The position numbers were made by a program, and so were the translations under genes. The notes below the pieces were generated by a model. It ran no database searches and had not been told where the DNA came from. It worked only from the letters and a program-made list of their open reading frames with translations. Below, piece after piece: positions 1 through 7,660 of a stretch of 53,117 nucleotides of DNA (positions are counted from its first letter, which is position 1; each line of letters starts with the position of its first letter). This DNA comes from Desulfobacterales bacterium (GTDB taxonomy: Bacteria > Desulfobacterota > Desulfobacteria > Desulfobacterales > SURF-7), in NCBI GenBank assembly GCA_018693105.1, contig JABHLN010000012.1:1-53117 (forward strand), written 5' to 3'.

Positions 1-2
1 TA

Positions 3-149
3 AATGCTAAAGCTGAAATTTTTGAGAATATAAAGCCTGAAGGAGTTGTTATTTTAAATGCTGATAATGAATATTTTTCTATTCTTGAAAAAAAGGCAAA
101 AGAAAATAAAAAGAAAATTATTTCAGTCGTAAAAAACAGTGTTTTGTAA
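3..149 (+). pseudogene. Mur ligase (MurF-like) central-domain fragment, 3' truncated
   Basis: An open frame enters from the left edge and stops after about 48 codons. Its residues read AKAEIFENIKPEG, then VVILNADNEYF, which matches the central ATPase domain of MurF-type ligases (typically AKGEIFEGL...G.AVLNADD). In that family roughly 200 more residues should follow, including the C-terminal ligase domain. Here the frame ends in VKNSVL and a TAA, and the next gene starts ten bases later. I therefore read it as a broken or deletion-truncated gene, not a complete protein. Another Mur/FolC-family ligase is possible because only this short part is visible. Confidence 0.4.
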
Positions 150-158
150 AGATATAAA

Positions 159-845
159 TTGAAAATATATAAAAAAAGCGGCAGGGAATTAAAAAAACAG
201 ATTCATGATCTTTTGTTAAATGATGATTTTGATAAAGGTATTGAAATAATTTGCAGGCTACCTGAAAAACAGGCTGTTAACCCGCTTTTTTCTTTTTTTT
301 ACAGCAGTAATGAGCTTCTGAAATGGAGGGCTGTCACTGCAATGGGTGCGGTTGTATCTGGCCTAGCTGATAAGAACATGGAAGGAGCACGTGTTATTAT
401 GCGCAGGCTCATGTGGAACCTGAATGATGAATCCGGAGGTATAGGCTGGGGTTCTCCGGAGGCTATGGGAGAAATAATGTCAAGAAATAAGAAACTTGGC
501 AGCGAGTATCATAAGATTCTTATCTCCTATATGAATCCACATGGAAATTATCTTGAGCATGGAATGCTTCAAAGGGGTCTATTATGGGGCGTAGGGCGCT
601 TTGCATCTGAAAGGCCAAATTTCTTAAAGGACTCCATTTCCCTTCTGGAACCATTTATGAATTCGGATGATCCGTACCTCAGGGGATTATCTTCATGGAC
701 TTTATCAGTCATGGGAGAAGAAACAAAGATGTTAATTCCTGAAAAAAATCTATCTGATCAGTCAATGATATCATTTTATATAAATGGAAGTATTCTCAAT
801 ATAACAATACAAAATCTCCTTAAGCTGGAAAGCGATTCAATTTAA
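159..845 (+). CDS. DVU0298-family (HEAT-like repeat) protein
   Basis: This 228-residue protein resembles the DVU0298 family of sulfate reducers, which is built of helical HEAT/PBS-lyase-like repeats and has no established function. Typical family stretches are visible: LLKWRAVTAMG, a GGIGWGSPEAMGE segment near residue 95, LQRGLLWGVGRFA near residue 140, and LRGLSSWTLSVMG. There is no signal peptide or membrane segment, so it is probably cytoplasmic. The proposed start is TTG at 159; the upstream ribosome site is weak, and an internal start is possible. It lies just after a broken Mur-ligase fragment and converges on the msrAB gene. Confidence 0.7.
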   Translation: MKIYKKSGRELKKQIHDLLLNDDFDKGIEIICRLPEKQAVNPLFSFFYSSNELLKWRAVTAMGAVVSGLADKNMEGARVIMRRLMWNLNDESGGIGWGSPEAMGEIMSRNKKLGSEYHKILISYMNPHGNYLEHGMLQRGLLWGVGRFASERPNFLKDSISLLEPFMNSDDPYLRGLSSWTLSVMGEETKMLIPEKNLSDQSMISFYINGSILNITIQNLLKLESDSI

Positions 846-900
846 TATAAACAACCGTCATCTTTCTTTGGGCAATAACCTTCGATATAAAAAATACTGA

Positions 901-1998
901 TTAATCGTTTTTAAAAAGGTTTTCATATTCTCCATAACCGTTAGTTTTAAGATTCTCTTTTGGTATAAACTTCAAGGATGCAGAATTAATACAATATCTT
1001 AATCCAGTAGGTCTGGGCCCATCAGGGAAAACATGCCCCAGGTGGGAATCCCCATGTTTACTTCTCACCTCAGTGCGAACCATTAAATGATCGTAATCTT
1101 TTTTTTCCATGATATTTTTTTTCTCTAATGGTTTAGTGAAACTTGGCCACCCGGTTCCGGAATCGTACTTGTCTTTTGAGCTGAACAGGGGTTCACCGGA
1201 GACGATATCAACATAAATTCCTTCTTTTTTGTTTTCCCAGTATTCATTACTATAGGCATGCTCGGTCCCATTTTGCTGGGTTACCCTATACTGCATTGGT
1301 GTCAGCATTTTCTTTATAATGTCATCGTCTGGTTTGTTATAACTGGAATTTTCAGCAATACTGCTATTCTTTTCTTTTTTCTCATTCCATATTTCTTCCA
1401 AAATAACATCACGGCCGGAACCTCTTCTATAACTATTATATTTGTGTGGCTCCTTTTTATAGTAATCCTGATGATATTCTTCAGCTTTATAGAATTTACT
1501 TAGTTTGATAATTTTCGTTGCTATCGGTCTTTCAAGTTTACCTGATTTATCTAATTCAAGTTTAGAATTCTCTGCCAGATGTTTTTGTTCCTCATTATGA
1601 TAGAATATTGCAGTTCGATACTGAGATCCTCTGTCTATGAATTGTCCTCCGGGGTCGGTGGGGTCAACATGTCTCCAGAATATATTTAACAATTCTTTAT
1701 AGTTTGTCTTTTCAGGATCATATGAAACCTGAACAGCTTCAAGATGTCCTGTTCTTCCCGACGCAACGTCATAGTATTTAGGATTTTCCTCTTTACCACC
1801 GGTATAACCCGAAACAACTTCAAGAACACCTTTTACTTTTTCAAAATCTGATTCAACGCACCAGAAACAACCTCCTGCAAAAGTAGCAATTTCACTATTA
1901 GTATGTCGATCATTCATTGTTTTATCCTTTTTCATTTCAGAAAAACCGTTATTTATAAATGCAAAAAAAAATATTGTTGCAAGTAATTTATATTTCAT
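901..1998 (-). CDS. msrAB: Secreted peptide methionine sulfoxide reductase MsrA-MsrB fusion
   Basis: Repairs oxidised methionine: the MsrA half reduces the S-sulfoxide and the MsrB half the R-sulfoxide. The 365-residue product begins with a hydrophobic signal peptide ending near FSE (about residue 21), so it should act outside the cytoplasm. MsrA spans about residues 38-195 with the catalytic GCFWC motif near residue 43. MsrB spans about 225-360 with [16 protein letters not shown] and the catalytic RYCINSAS. MsrB proteins often carry two CxxC zinc sites, but none is seen here. A clear GGGAGG ribosome site precedes the ATG. It is a single gene converging on the DVU0298 gene. Family assignment is very secure. 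Confidence 0.95.
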   Translation of the reverse strand: MKYKLLATIFFFAFINNGFSEMKKDKTMNDRHTNSEIATFAGGCFWCVESDFEKVKGVLEVVSGYTGGKEENPKYYDVASGRTGHLEAVQVSYDPEKTNYKELLNIFWRHVDPTDPGGQFIDRGSQYRTAIFYHNEEQKHLAENSKLELDKSGKLERPIATKIIKLSKFYKAEEYHQDYYKKEPHKYNSYRRGSGRDVILEEIWNEKKEKNSSIAENSSYNKPDDDIIKKMLTPMQYRVTQQNGTEHAYSNEYWENKKEGIYVDIVSGEPLFSSKDKYDSGTGWPSFTKPLEKKNIMEKKDYDHLMVRTEVRSKHGDSHLGHVFPDGPRPTGLRYCINSASLKFIPKENLKTNGYGEYENLFKND

Positions 1999-2080
1999 GT
2001 TGCCTCCCTTTAATACTTAGTTAACAGCATATATTGTAGATAGAACTTATCTCAAAAAACATTTAAACTCTGATGAATGT

Positions 2081-2234
2081 TGATGAACTCGTAAAAAGTA
2101 TTAACGATGGCTAAGTAGAAATCTTCATATACAAGGCATAGAGGTTGATCAGGAGTGAAGGCATACATGTAGTATGTCGAGCTTCTGATCAATCGCTATA
2201 ACGCAGTATATGGAGGCTTTTTACGACGCCATCA
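2081..2234 (+). repeat. Family A palindromic MITE-like repeat, full copy 1
   Basis: A 154-bp imperfect palindrome with ends TGATGAACTCGTAAAAAG and CTTTTTACGACGCCATCA. The internal arms also pair around a centre near CATACATGTAGTATG. Nearly the same sequence recurs at 2502-2657, 40028-40176 (reverse) and 53063-end, with shortened pieces elsewhere. The flanking bases ATGT are found directly on both sides, a possible short target duplication. It has no coding capacity. Confidence 0.85.
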
Positions 2235-2501
2235 ATGTTTTATCATCCGATTAAAAATGTTCACATGCTGCATATATGCTTTTATTTATGGGCATATCTT
2301 TTGCCCTCAAACCCATTTAGCATTTTTGAGATGGTTTATTGTGCTATATTTACAAGATAATCACTATAGGAATTCATGCAATAAAAAATATCTTTTATTT
2401 GATTTTATGTTTAATTTTTTTATATAGTTGTAATTCAATTATACTTTTTATTTGTCTTGAATTTGTCGACACATCAGGAAATAATAATTTGTTTTTATTA
2501 T

Positions 2502-2657
2502 TGATGATCTCGTAAAAAGTGTAACCGATGGCTAAGTAGAAATCTTCATATGCAAGGCATAGCGATTGATCAGGAGTGAAGGCATACATGTAGTATGTCG
2601 AACTTCTGATCAATCGCTATAACGCAGTAGATGGAGACTTTTTACGACGCCATCAAA
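2502..2657 (+). repeat. Family A palindromic MITE-like repeat, full copy 2
   Basis: Second direct copy of the 155-bp palindrome, only about 270 bp downstream of copy 1 and nearly identical to it. Ends are TGATGATCTCGTAAAAAG and CTTTTTACGACGCCATCA. The AT-rich spacer between the two copies holds no gene I can support. The small gene at 2696 begins just after this copy, so the repeat may supply or disturb its promoter. Confidence 0.85.
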
Positions 2658-2695
2658 ATTGAATATTGTAAAGTTTATATGACCAGGGGGGAAAC

Positions 2696-2890
2696 ATGAA
2701 AGAAGACAATATTATTTATTTCAAACAATATCCATTTGAAACAGGACAGAAGATCAACATTGTTGACGGGCCGCGTAAAGGTGACTGGGAGGTTTTAGAA
2801 GTAAGTGATTATAAAGTCAGGCTGAGGTGTCCTGTGTCCCTTAAGGAATTTAACTGGGATCGATTCTGTTATTCCACTACCGAAAACTGA
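2696..2890 (+). CDS. Small conserved-looking hypothetical protein
   Basis: A 64-residue acidic protein with a strong GGGGGGAAAC ribosome site seven bases before the ATG. It has no signal or membrane segment. The centre (INIVDGPRKGDWEVLEV) looks like a small KOW/SH3-like beta-barrel, with G and D residues at turn positions, followed by CPVSLKEFNWDRFCY. I do not recognise the family. It stands between a family A repeat and the rhodanese gene, in the same orientation but 200 bp away. The strong ribosome site and protein-like composition support it as real; its role is unknown. Confidence 0.55.
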   Translation: MKEDNIIYFKQYPFETGQKINIVDGPRKGDWEVLEVSDYKVRLRCPVSLKEFNWDRFCYSTTEN

Positions 2891-3093
2891 TGGTATATTA
2901 GAAGTCTCCATGTATATGGAAATTATACTTAGTCATTGTTTCTGTTTACGAGTTCAGCATAGTTAATATAGTTAAATTGGTGATAGGTGAGGTTTTTAAG
3001 CAGTTCAATGTATAAATAGGTTTTTTGGGAAATCTCACCTGCCATTGAGTTATATTGAGATGGAATTAATCATGTTATACGAAGGAGGTCACC

Positions 3094-3924
3094 ATGCGTT
3101 GGAAACAGTTTTTTACACCGGTACAATCAATGAAGTCAGATAAGGCAAGAGAATATATCAGAGAGAAAACTTCTGATGAAATAATGATTATTGACGTTAG
3201 ACAACCAAAGGAATATGAAGCCGGGCATATTCCAGGCTCAAAACTTATCCCCCTGCCTGATCTTGACACAAGGATTGATGAAATTGATCCTGAAAAAGCA
3301 GCTCTTGTATATTGCGCTATTGGCGGTCGCAGCAGGGTAGCATCTCAACTACTTGCAGGGAGAGGCTTTGAAAATGTAATTGATCTTTCAGGAGGATTTA
3401 AAGCATGGAACGGTGAGGCAGCATATGGAGGTGTAGATCTTGGACTGGAACTTTTTTCTGGCAATGAATCGCCGGAACATACACTTGCAGTTGCTTACTC
3501 ACTTGAAGAAGGGCTCAAGGAATTTTATATTTCAATGTCATTAAAGGTTGATAATAATGCTGCAAAAGATCTTTTTAAAAAGCTTTCCGGAATAGAAGTC
3601 AAACATCAGGATCGGATTTATGATGAATATGAGAAGATTTCAGAAAATCCTGTTGCACGGGATGAGTTTATAAAAGAAATTGTCAGTGGTGCCATAGAAG
3701 GCGGACTTACCACAGAAGAATATATAAATATGATGAACCCGGATTGGGAATCTGCACAAAGCATAACAGAAATTGCAATGACGATAGAAGCCCAGGCCCT
3801 TGACCTTTATCATCGTGCTTCTGAACGAACAGATGATGAACGAAGTAAAAAAGCACTTGAACAGCTTGCTGATGAAGAACGGATACATTTGAAAGAACTT
3901 GGAAAATTATTCGAAACATTTTAA
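3094..3924 (+). CDS. Rhodanese / ferritin-like (rubrerythrin-type) fusion protein
   Basis: The 276-residue protein joins two domains. Residues about 8-108 form a rhodanese (IIDVRQPKEYEAGHIPGS), with the active-site cysteine in VYCAIGGRSR near residue 84. Residues about 125-275 form a four-helix ferritin-like domain with E..LKEFY, EVKHQ, E.QALDLYHRA and DEERIHLKEL, the Glu/His pattern of rubrerythrin-type diiron sites. Such fusions are thought to serve sulfur transfer or oxidative-stress defence in anaerobes. There is no signal peptide. AAGGAGGT precedes the ATG. It is 17 bp from the downstream FAD oxidoreductase, so the two are probably one operon. Confidence 0.85.
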   Translation: MRWKQFFTPVQSMKSDKAREYIREKTSDEIMIIDVRQPKEYEAGHIPGSKLIPLPDLDTRIDEIDPEKAALVYCAIGGRSRVASQLLAGRGFENVIDLSGGFKAWNGEAAYGGVDLGLELFSGNESPEHTLAVAYSLEEGLKEFYISMSLKVDNNAAKDLFKKLSGIEVKHQDRIYDEYEKISENPVARDEFIKEIVSGAIEGGLTTEEYINMMNPDWESAQSITEIAMTIEAQALDLYHRASERTDDERSKKALEQLADEERIHLKELGKLFETF

Positions 3925-3941
3925 TAAGGAGGTGTATAATC

Positions 3942-5054
3942 ATGGGGAAACACCTTGTTCTGGCCGGAGGCGGTCACGCCCATATGGTTACTCTTGCAAA
4001 TCTTCATAGAATTGTTGAAAAAGGACACAAAGTAACTGTTATCGGCCCTTCAGCATATCATTATTATTCAGGGATGGGGCCGGGAATGCTCAGCGGCACA
4101 TATACTCCGGAAGAGATAAGATTTAGTACTAAGCATGTTGTTGAAAAATATGGAGGGACTTTCATATTGGATATGATTGATTCAATAGATCCAAAAAACA
4201 AGAACCTGCATCTTGAGTCAGGAGAAGTAATAAATTATGATGTGGTTTCTTTTAATGTAGGAAGCCATGTCCCCAAATCAATCGTTTCTGAAGACAGTGA
4301 AAATGTGTTTTCCGTCAAACCAATTGAAAGGTTGCTTGAAGCTAAAAAAAGAATTATTGATCTTGTTTCAGAAAAAGAAGCGGTCTTTGACATCATTGGA
4401 GGTGGACCTGCAGCTGCTGAGATAGCTGGTAATATTTGGCAGCTTATAAAAATTAAGGGTGGTAAAAATAACGAAATAAGGATATTTGCTGGAAAAAACT
4501 TCATGTCCCGTTTTGATGAACGAATAAAAGAAAAGACAGTTCAATCAGTTACTAAGCGGGGAATAAAGATTATTGAAGATGGTTATGTGAGGGAAATAAC
4601 AACCGGAGAAATCGTCCTTGAATCAGGCAAGGCATATAAATCAAATTTTATTATACTTGCCGTTGGTGTAAAACCCTCCGAAATTTTTGAAAAGTCCGGT
4701 ATGCCTGTCGGGCCGGATGGGGGACTCCTGGTCAACAGGTATCTTCAGAGTACAGAATATCCCGAAATATTTGGCGGTGGTGACTGCATTTACTTTAAAG
4801 ACAGTCCGCTTGATAAAGTTGGCGTTTATGCTGTAAGGGAGAACCCGATTCTTTATAATAACCTGATAGCATCACTTGATGGAACGGAGCTTCTATCTTT
4901 TGATCCCGGAGGGGATTATCTGCTTATATTTAATCTGGGGGGTAACACAGGCATTCTTAAGAAAAAATGGATGGTTCACAGTGGGAAGGCAGCTTTTTTC
5001 ATAAAGGATTATATTGACAGAAAATTTATGAAAAAATTTCAATCTATTGAATGA
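3942..5054 (+). CDS. FAD-dependent pyridine nucleotide-disulfide oxidoreductase (NDH-2/SQR-like)
   Basis: A 370-residue flavoprotein. The N-terminal FAD site is LVLAGGGHAHMVTLANL, a form typical of the FAD domain often fused to SelD and of NDH-2-like enzymes. A second Rossmann site is IIGGGPAAAEIAG near residue 150, and the FAD-closing motif is EIFGGGDCIYF near residue 275. Substrate cannot be read from the sequence: NADH:quinone, sulfide:quinone or persulfide-linked activity are all possible. It follows the rhodanese/ferritin fusion with an AAGGAGGTG ribosome site inside the short gap, suggesting a joint role in sulfane-sulfur or oxygen stress handling. That functional link is inference. Confidence 0.75.
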   Translation: MGKHLVLAGGGHAHMVTLANLHRIVEKGHKVTVIGPSAYHYYSGMGPGMLSGTYTPEEIRFSTKHVVEKYGGTFILDMIDSIDPKNKNLHLESGEVINYDVVSFNVGSHVPKSIVSEDSENVFSVKPIERLLEAKKRIIDLVSEKEAVFDIIGGGPAAAEIAGNIWQLIKIKGGKNNEIRIFAGKNFMSRFDERIKEKTVQSVTKRGIKIIEDGYVREITTGEIVLESGKAYKSNFIILAVGVKPSEIFEKSGMPVGPDGGLLVNRYLQSTEYPEIFGGGDCIYFKDSPLDKVGVYAVRENPILYNNLIASLDGTELLSFDPGGDYLLIFNLGGNTGILKKKWMVHSGKAAFFIKDYIDRKFMKKFQSIE

Positions 5055-5090
5055 AAAAATACACATGGTTTTTTTAACCGCCAATAATAT

Positions 5091-5127
5091 TGATGAACTC
5101 GTAAAAAGTATAACCGATGGCTAAGTA
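5091..5127 (+). repeat. Family A repeat, left-end fragment
   Basis: About 37 bp of the left end of the family A palindrome (TGATGAACTCGTAAAAAG and on through GATGGCTAAGTA). It then stops and is replaced by unrelated sequence leading into mntP. It is a deletion remnant or a minimal copy. Confidence 0.7.
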
Positions 5128-5155
5128 AATATCTATTAGAGGTAAAAATTATTAT

Positions 5156-5731
5156 ATGACTCTGCTCAGTCTAATAGCAATTGCGGTTGCACTCGCCATG
5201 GATGCATTTGCAGTTTCCATTGCAGCCGGTGTAATGATTAAAAATGTAAGTTTCCGTCAGTTTTTTCGCTTGTCCTGGCATTTTGGTTTATTCCAGGCTT
5301 TAATGCCTGTAATAGGATGGAGTGCTGGACTGACTATACGCGGTCTTTTTGAACAATTTGATCACTGGGTAGCATTTTGTCTGCTTTTTTTTGTTGGCAG
5401 TACCATGATTTGGGAAGCGTTTAAAGAAAAAGATAAAGACGATTTCAGTAAGGACCCTACAAAAGGTTCAGTTCTTGTTATGTTGTCGGTTGCAACCAGT
5501 ATTGACGCTCTTGCTGTAGGATTAAGCATATCGATTCTTAAAATATCAATATGGTTGCCGGCTGTAATAATTGGAATTACCGCCGCTATTTTTACTGCAA
5601 CCGGTTTGTATTTAGGAAGTAGATTCGTTCACATATCCTGGCTGAGCAGATATGCAGATATTATCGGGGCTGTTGTGCTTTATCTTATTGGCATAAATAT
5701 ACTTTTTGAACATGGCGTGCTATCGTTTTAA
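5156..5731 (+). CDS. mntP: Manganese efflux pump MntP
   Basis: Exports Mn(II) across the inner membrane. The 191-residue protein has six hydrophobic segments arranged as two inverted halves. Each half carries the signature acidic motif: ALAMDAFAVSIAAG near residue 12 and ATSIDALAVGLSIS near residue 118. Length matches the family (about 185-195 residues). The ATG has only a modest upstream AGAGG. I see no yybP-ykoY manganese riboswitch in the 100 bp upstream; that gap instead holds a truncated family A repeat. A perfect hairpin follows the stop codon, so the gene is probably transcribed as its own unit. Confidence 0.93.
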   Translation: MTLLSLIAIAVALAMDAFAVSIAAGVMIKNVSFRQFFRLSWHFGLFQALMPVIGWSAGLTIRGLFEQFDHWVAFCLLFFVGSTMIWEAFKEKDKDDFSKDPTKGSVLVMLSVATSIDALAVGLSISILKISIWLPAVIIGITAAIFTATGLYLGSRFVHISWLSRYADIIGAVVLYLIGINILFEHGVLSF

Positions 5732-5732
5732 T

Positions 5733-5768
5733 ATAAGGGCCTTATTTCTATATGGATAAGGCCCTTAT
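5733..5768 (+). terminator. Transcription terminator-like hairpin after mntP
   Basis: A perfect 13-bp inverted repeat (ATAAGGGCCTTAT / ATAAGGCCCTTAT) around a 10-base loop begins two bases after the mntP stop codon. The flanking T/A-rich bases would let it act on both strands. It also lies just beyond the end of the minus-strand remnant at 5781. Confidence 0.75.
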
Positions 5769-5780
5769 GTAAATCACTTT

Positions 5781-6078
5781 CTATTTAAACTCGTGAACTA
5801 TAATAAAATCATTGTTGACTCTTGTTCCATGGCAGCCGATGCTGCCTTTGGGTTTTCCAACAGGACCTGCCTTTCCCATTGGAGTGTATTTTACACAATA
5901 CCAGTCGCCATCATCCGGATTCGGTAGCACATGTTCTTTATTAACAATCCCTTATATTCTCAAATAGCGCAAATTTTAACCGGTCGTCATTCATTCTGCT
6001 TTTTACAAAGCTTTTAATGAAAAAAAGCTCGGACCCTTGAATTACCTTACCATGATAAAGACCATGTTTAAAAAATTA
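5781..6078 (-). pseudogene. Decayed minus-strand reading frame, possibly haem-protein (P460-like) remnant
   Basis: Two adjacent minus-strand frames look protein-like but have no joint start. The upstream part reads LYHGKVIQGSELFF, then KSRMNDDRLKFALFENI; after a one-base shift the downstream part reads VLPNPDDGDWYCVKYTPMG, then KPKGSIGCHGTRVNNDF, ending IIVHEFK. The GDWYCVKYTP...GSIGCH arrangement recalls the C-terminus of cytochrome P460-type proteins, but the usual CxxCH is incomplete. I read it as a frameshifted remnant; the family is uncertain. Bases 6079-6335 hold no gene I can see. Confidence 0.35.
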
Positions 6079-6335
6079 TTTTGCTGGAACAATATCCCTT
6101 TAAAATATCGGGTATTTTCTATCCGGATGGATGTATTATAGTCTTGTAAAGTGTATACTTTTTGACCGGTTCAACTATTATTATATCTAAGAAAATTTTT
6201 GATACTGCTTTGAATATTAAGTGATTTGGCATTGGCTTATTATATTATTAATCATATGGCACGAGCATTGCTTTTACTTTATTTATAGAAAAAAGGATTA
6301 TGTGATTATTATTTAACTTTTTAAGGGGGTATAAA

Positions 6336-6818
6336 TTGAAGAAAAGCAATTTGATATTATTTATCATGATATTTTCACTTAGCGCTATTTTATTATTAGG
6401 AGTAAATAGTTTTGCTGATAAGGGGCAGGCTCGATATGGAAAAGATTGTGGTAATTACGGCCAAGGATTTGTGCAAGACCGTGAAAAACGTAATTATTCA
6501 AAAAACATAAGTGATGATGTTATTAAAAAAATTGGTGAGGAAAAAAATGATTTTTATGAAAAAACGAAAGACTTGAGACTGGATCTACGTGAAAAAAAGT
6601 TAGCATTAGCAACTGAGCTAAAAAGAATAAGTCCTGATATAAATAAAGCATCAAGCATCCAAAAAGAAATTTCCATGATTGAATCAAATATTGACCAGAT
6701 TAGGATTAAACATATTGTTTTAATCAAAAAAATTGCCCCTGATGCATTCGGAAAAGTTTTATGCAATCGTGACCAAAAAGGATGCAAAGGGTCGTCAATA
6801 AAAGCACCGTGCAGGTGA
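6336..6818 (+). CDS. Periplasmic Spy/CpxP/ZraP-like protein
   Basis: A 160-residue exported protein: residues 1-28 are a signal peptide (hydrophobic LILFIMIFSL stretch, ending near SFA). The mature part is strongly charged and helical. It contains EKNDFYEKTKDLRLDLREKKLALATELKR, wrapped over about residues 72-100, then ISMIESNIDQIRIKHIVLIKKI, the two-helix pattern of the Spy/CpxP/ZraP (heavy-metal sensor) superfamily. A C-terminal tail with three cysteines (CNRDQKGCKG...PCR) may bind metal. Translation begins at TTG after AAGGGGGTATAAA, a good ribosome site. A role as a periplasmic chaperone or metal sensor is inferred from family only. Confidence 0.7.
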   Translation: MKKSNLILFIMIFSLSAILLLGVNSFADKGQARYGKDCGNYGQGFVQDREKRNYSKNISDDVIKKIGEEKNDFYEKTKDLRLDLREKKLALATELKRISPDINKASSIQKEISMIESNIDQIRIKHIVLIKKIAPDAFGKVLCNRDQKGCKGSSIKAPCR

Positions 6819-6911
6819 AAATTTTATATCTTGCATGAAATTAAAATCATTGAAATTCAGCAACATATAGTTCATGGGTTGGTTTTGTTATCCCGCCTGT
6901 GAAAATGAATT

Positions 6912-6944
6912 CCATGAGGTTATTTTGAAAATAACATAGCATGG
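6912..6944 (+). terminator. Hairpin downstream of the Spy-like gene
   Basis: Nested inverted repeat: the core GTTATTTT-G-AAAATAAC is perfect, and outside it CCATG pairs with CATGG. It lies about 95 bp after the stop codon of the Spy-like gene. A terminator or a protein-binding palindrome are both possible. The rest of 6819-7225 holds only the regulatory sites listed separately. Confidence 0.35.
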
Positions 6945-7034
6945 CAAGCTATTACCTGTGACGGAATTCAGGTGCATGAGCTTGTTGAAGTGTTTCAGAA
7001 AACATTATACCAGTACTTTTTATGAGACACATTC

Positions 7035-7065
7035 TTTAACCTGTTATAGGTTAAAATTATATAAT
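7035..7065 (+). promoter_or_regulatory. Palindromic operator-like site with -10 element upstream of the arsenosugar locus
   Basis: A perfect 8-bp inverted repeat, TTTAACCT-GTTAT-AGGTTAAA, lies at 7035-7055 and is followed five bases later by TATAAT (7060-7065). The layout is what one expects of a repressor site over a promoter, about 160 bp before the first gene of the arsenosugar cluster. The matching -35 is poor. Which regulator binds is unknown; an ArsR-type repressor would fit the cluster but none is encoded in this window. Confidence 0.4.
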
Positions 7066-7122
7066 ACTATGATATGTTTATAAAAAAGTAACATATTAAC
7101 TTTGCGGGGAGTCATTATTCTC

Positions 7123-7137
7123 TGGCATGATTTTTGT
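7123..7137 (+). promoter_or_regulatory. Possible sigma54 (-24/-12) promoter
   Basis: TGGCATGATTTTTGT has the GG-N10-G(C/T) spacing of sigma54 promoters, with GT in place of the -12 GC. It is about 85 bp upstream of the arsenosugar locus and downstream of the palindrome at 7035. A chance match is quite possible in AT-rich DNA. Confidence 0.25.
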
Positions 7138-7225
7138 TTATTAATTTAGGTGTAATTATATGAATAATATAGGTGCACACATATATAAGCTTTCAAACTA
7201 AATAACCAGATTATCAAGGAGGAAT

Positions 7226-7558
7226 ATGGAGACTTACTACAAACCCGAAGATCTGCCAAAATTTGAGGAAATCGGAAAGTATGCCCCTGAGCTTGCAGAG
7301 AAATTCTTTGATTACTATGGTGCTGTATTTGAAGATGGTGCTTTGTCTGAAAGGGAGAAAGCACTAATTGCACTGTCAGTGGCCCATACAGTGCAATGCC
7401 CCTATTGTATAGATGCTTATACTCAGGCATGTTTGGAAAAAGGTTCTAATCTTGAGGAAATGACAGAAGCACTTCATGTTGTTGCCGCAATCAGAGGCGG
7501 GGCTTCACTGGTTCACGGTATACAGATGAGAAATATTTCTGAAAAATTGTCTATTTGA
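7226..7558 (+). CDS. Arsenosugar biosynthesis-associated AhpD-like peroxidase-family protein
   Basis: A 110-residue carboxymuconolactone decarboxylase/AhpD-fold protein. The redox motif is VQCPYCIDAYTQ (CxxC near residues 54-57), followed by the usual TEALHVVAAIRGGASLVHG helices. This short form is the one typically found directly upstream of arsS and named arsenosugar biosynthesis-associated peroxidase-like protein. Its substrate is not known; it may reduce arsenic or peroxide species, which is inference. The ribosome site CAAGGAGGAAT is strong. It is the first gene of the arsenic cluster, about 100 bp before arsS, and is cytoplasmic. Confidence 0.88.
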   Translation: METYYKPEDLPKFEEIGKYAPELAEKFFDYYGAVFEDGALSEREKALIALSVAHTVQCPYCIDAYTQACLEKGSNLEEMTEALHVVAAIRGGASLVHGIQMRNISEKLSI

Positions 7559-7660
7559 ATTATTGATAATATGAAGTAAGATATATCAGGATTTAGAGTA
7601 TTAATACGTATAGTTTTTAAAAAACAGATTATATCTATATCTATCTTGGAGTTGTTACAA

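Noticed and set aside
2395..2613. Minus-strand frame of 72 residues across a family A repeat
   Set aside because: More than half lies inside the palindromic repeat, so it is not a real gene.
7646..7660. TTG at 7646 as the start of ArsS
   Set aside because: The TTGGAG there works better as the ribosome site for the ATG at 7661; the extra five residues are not family-like.
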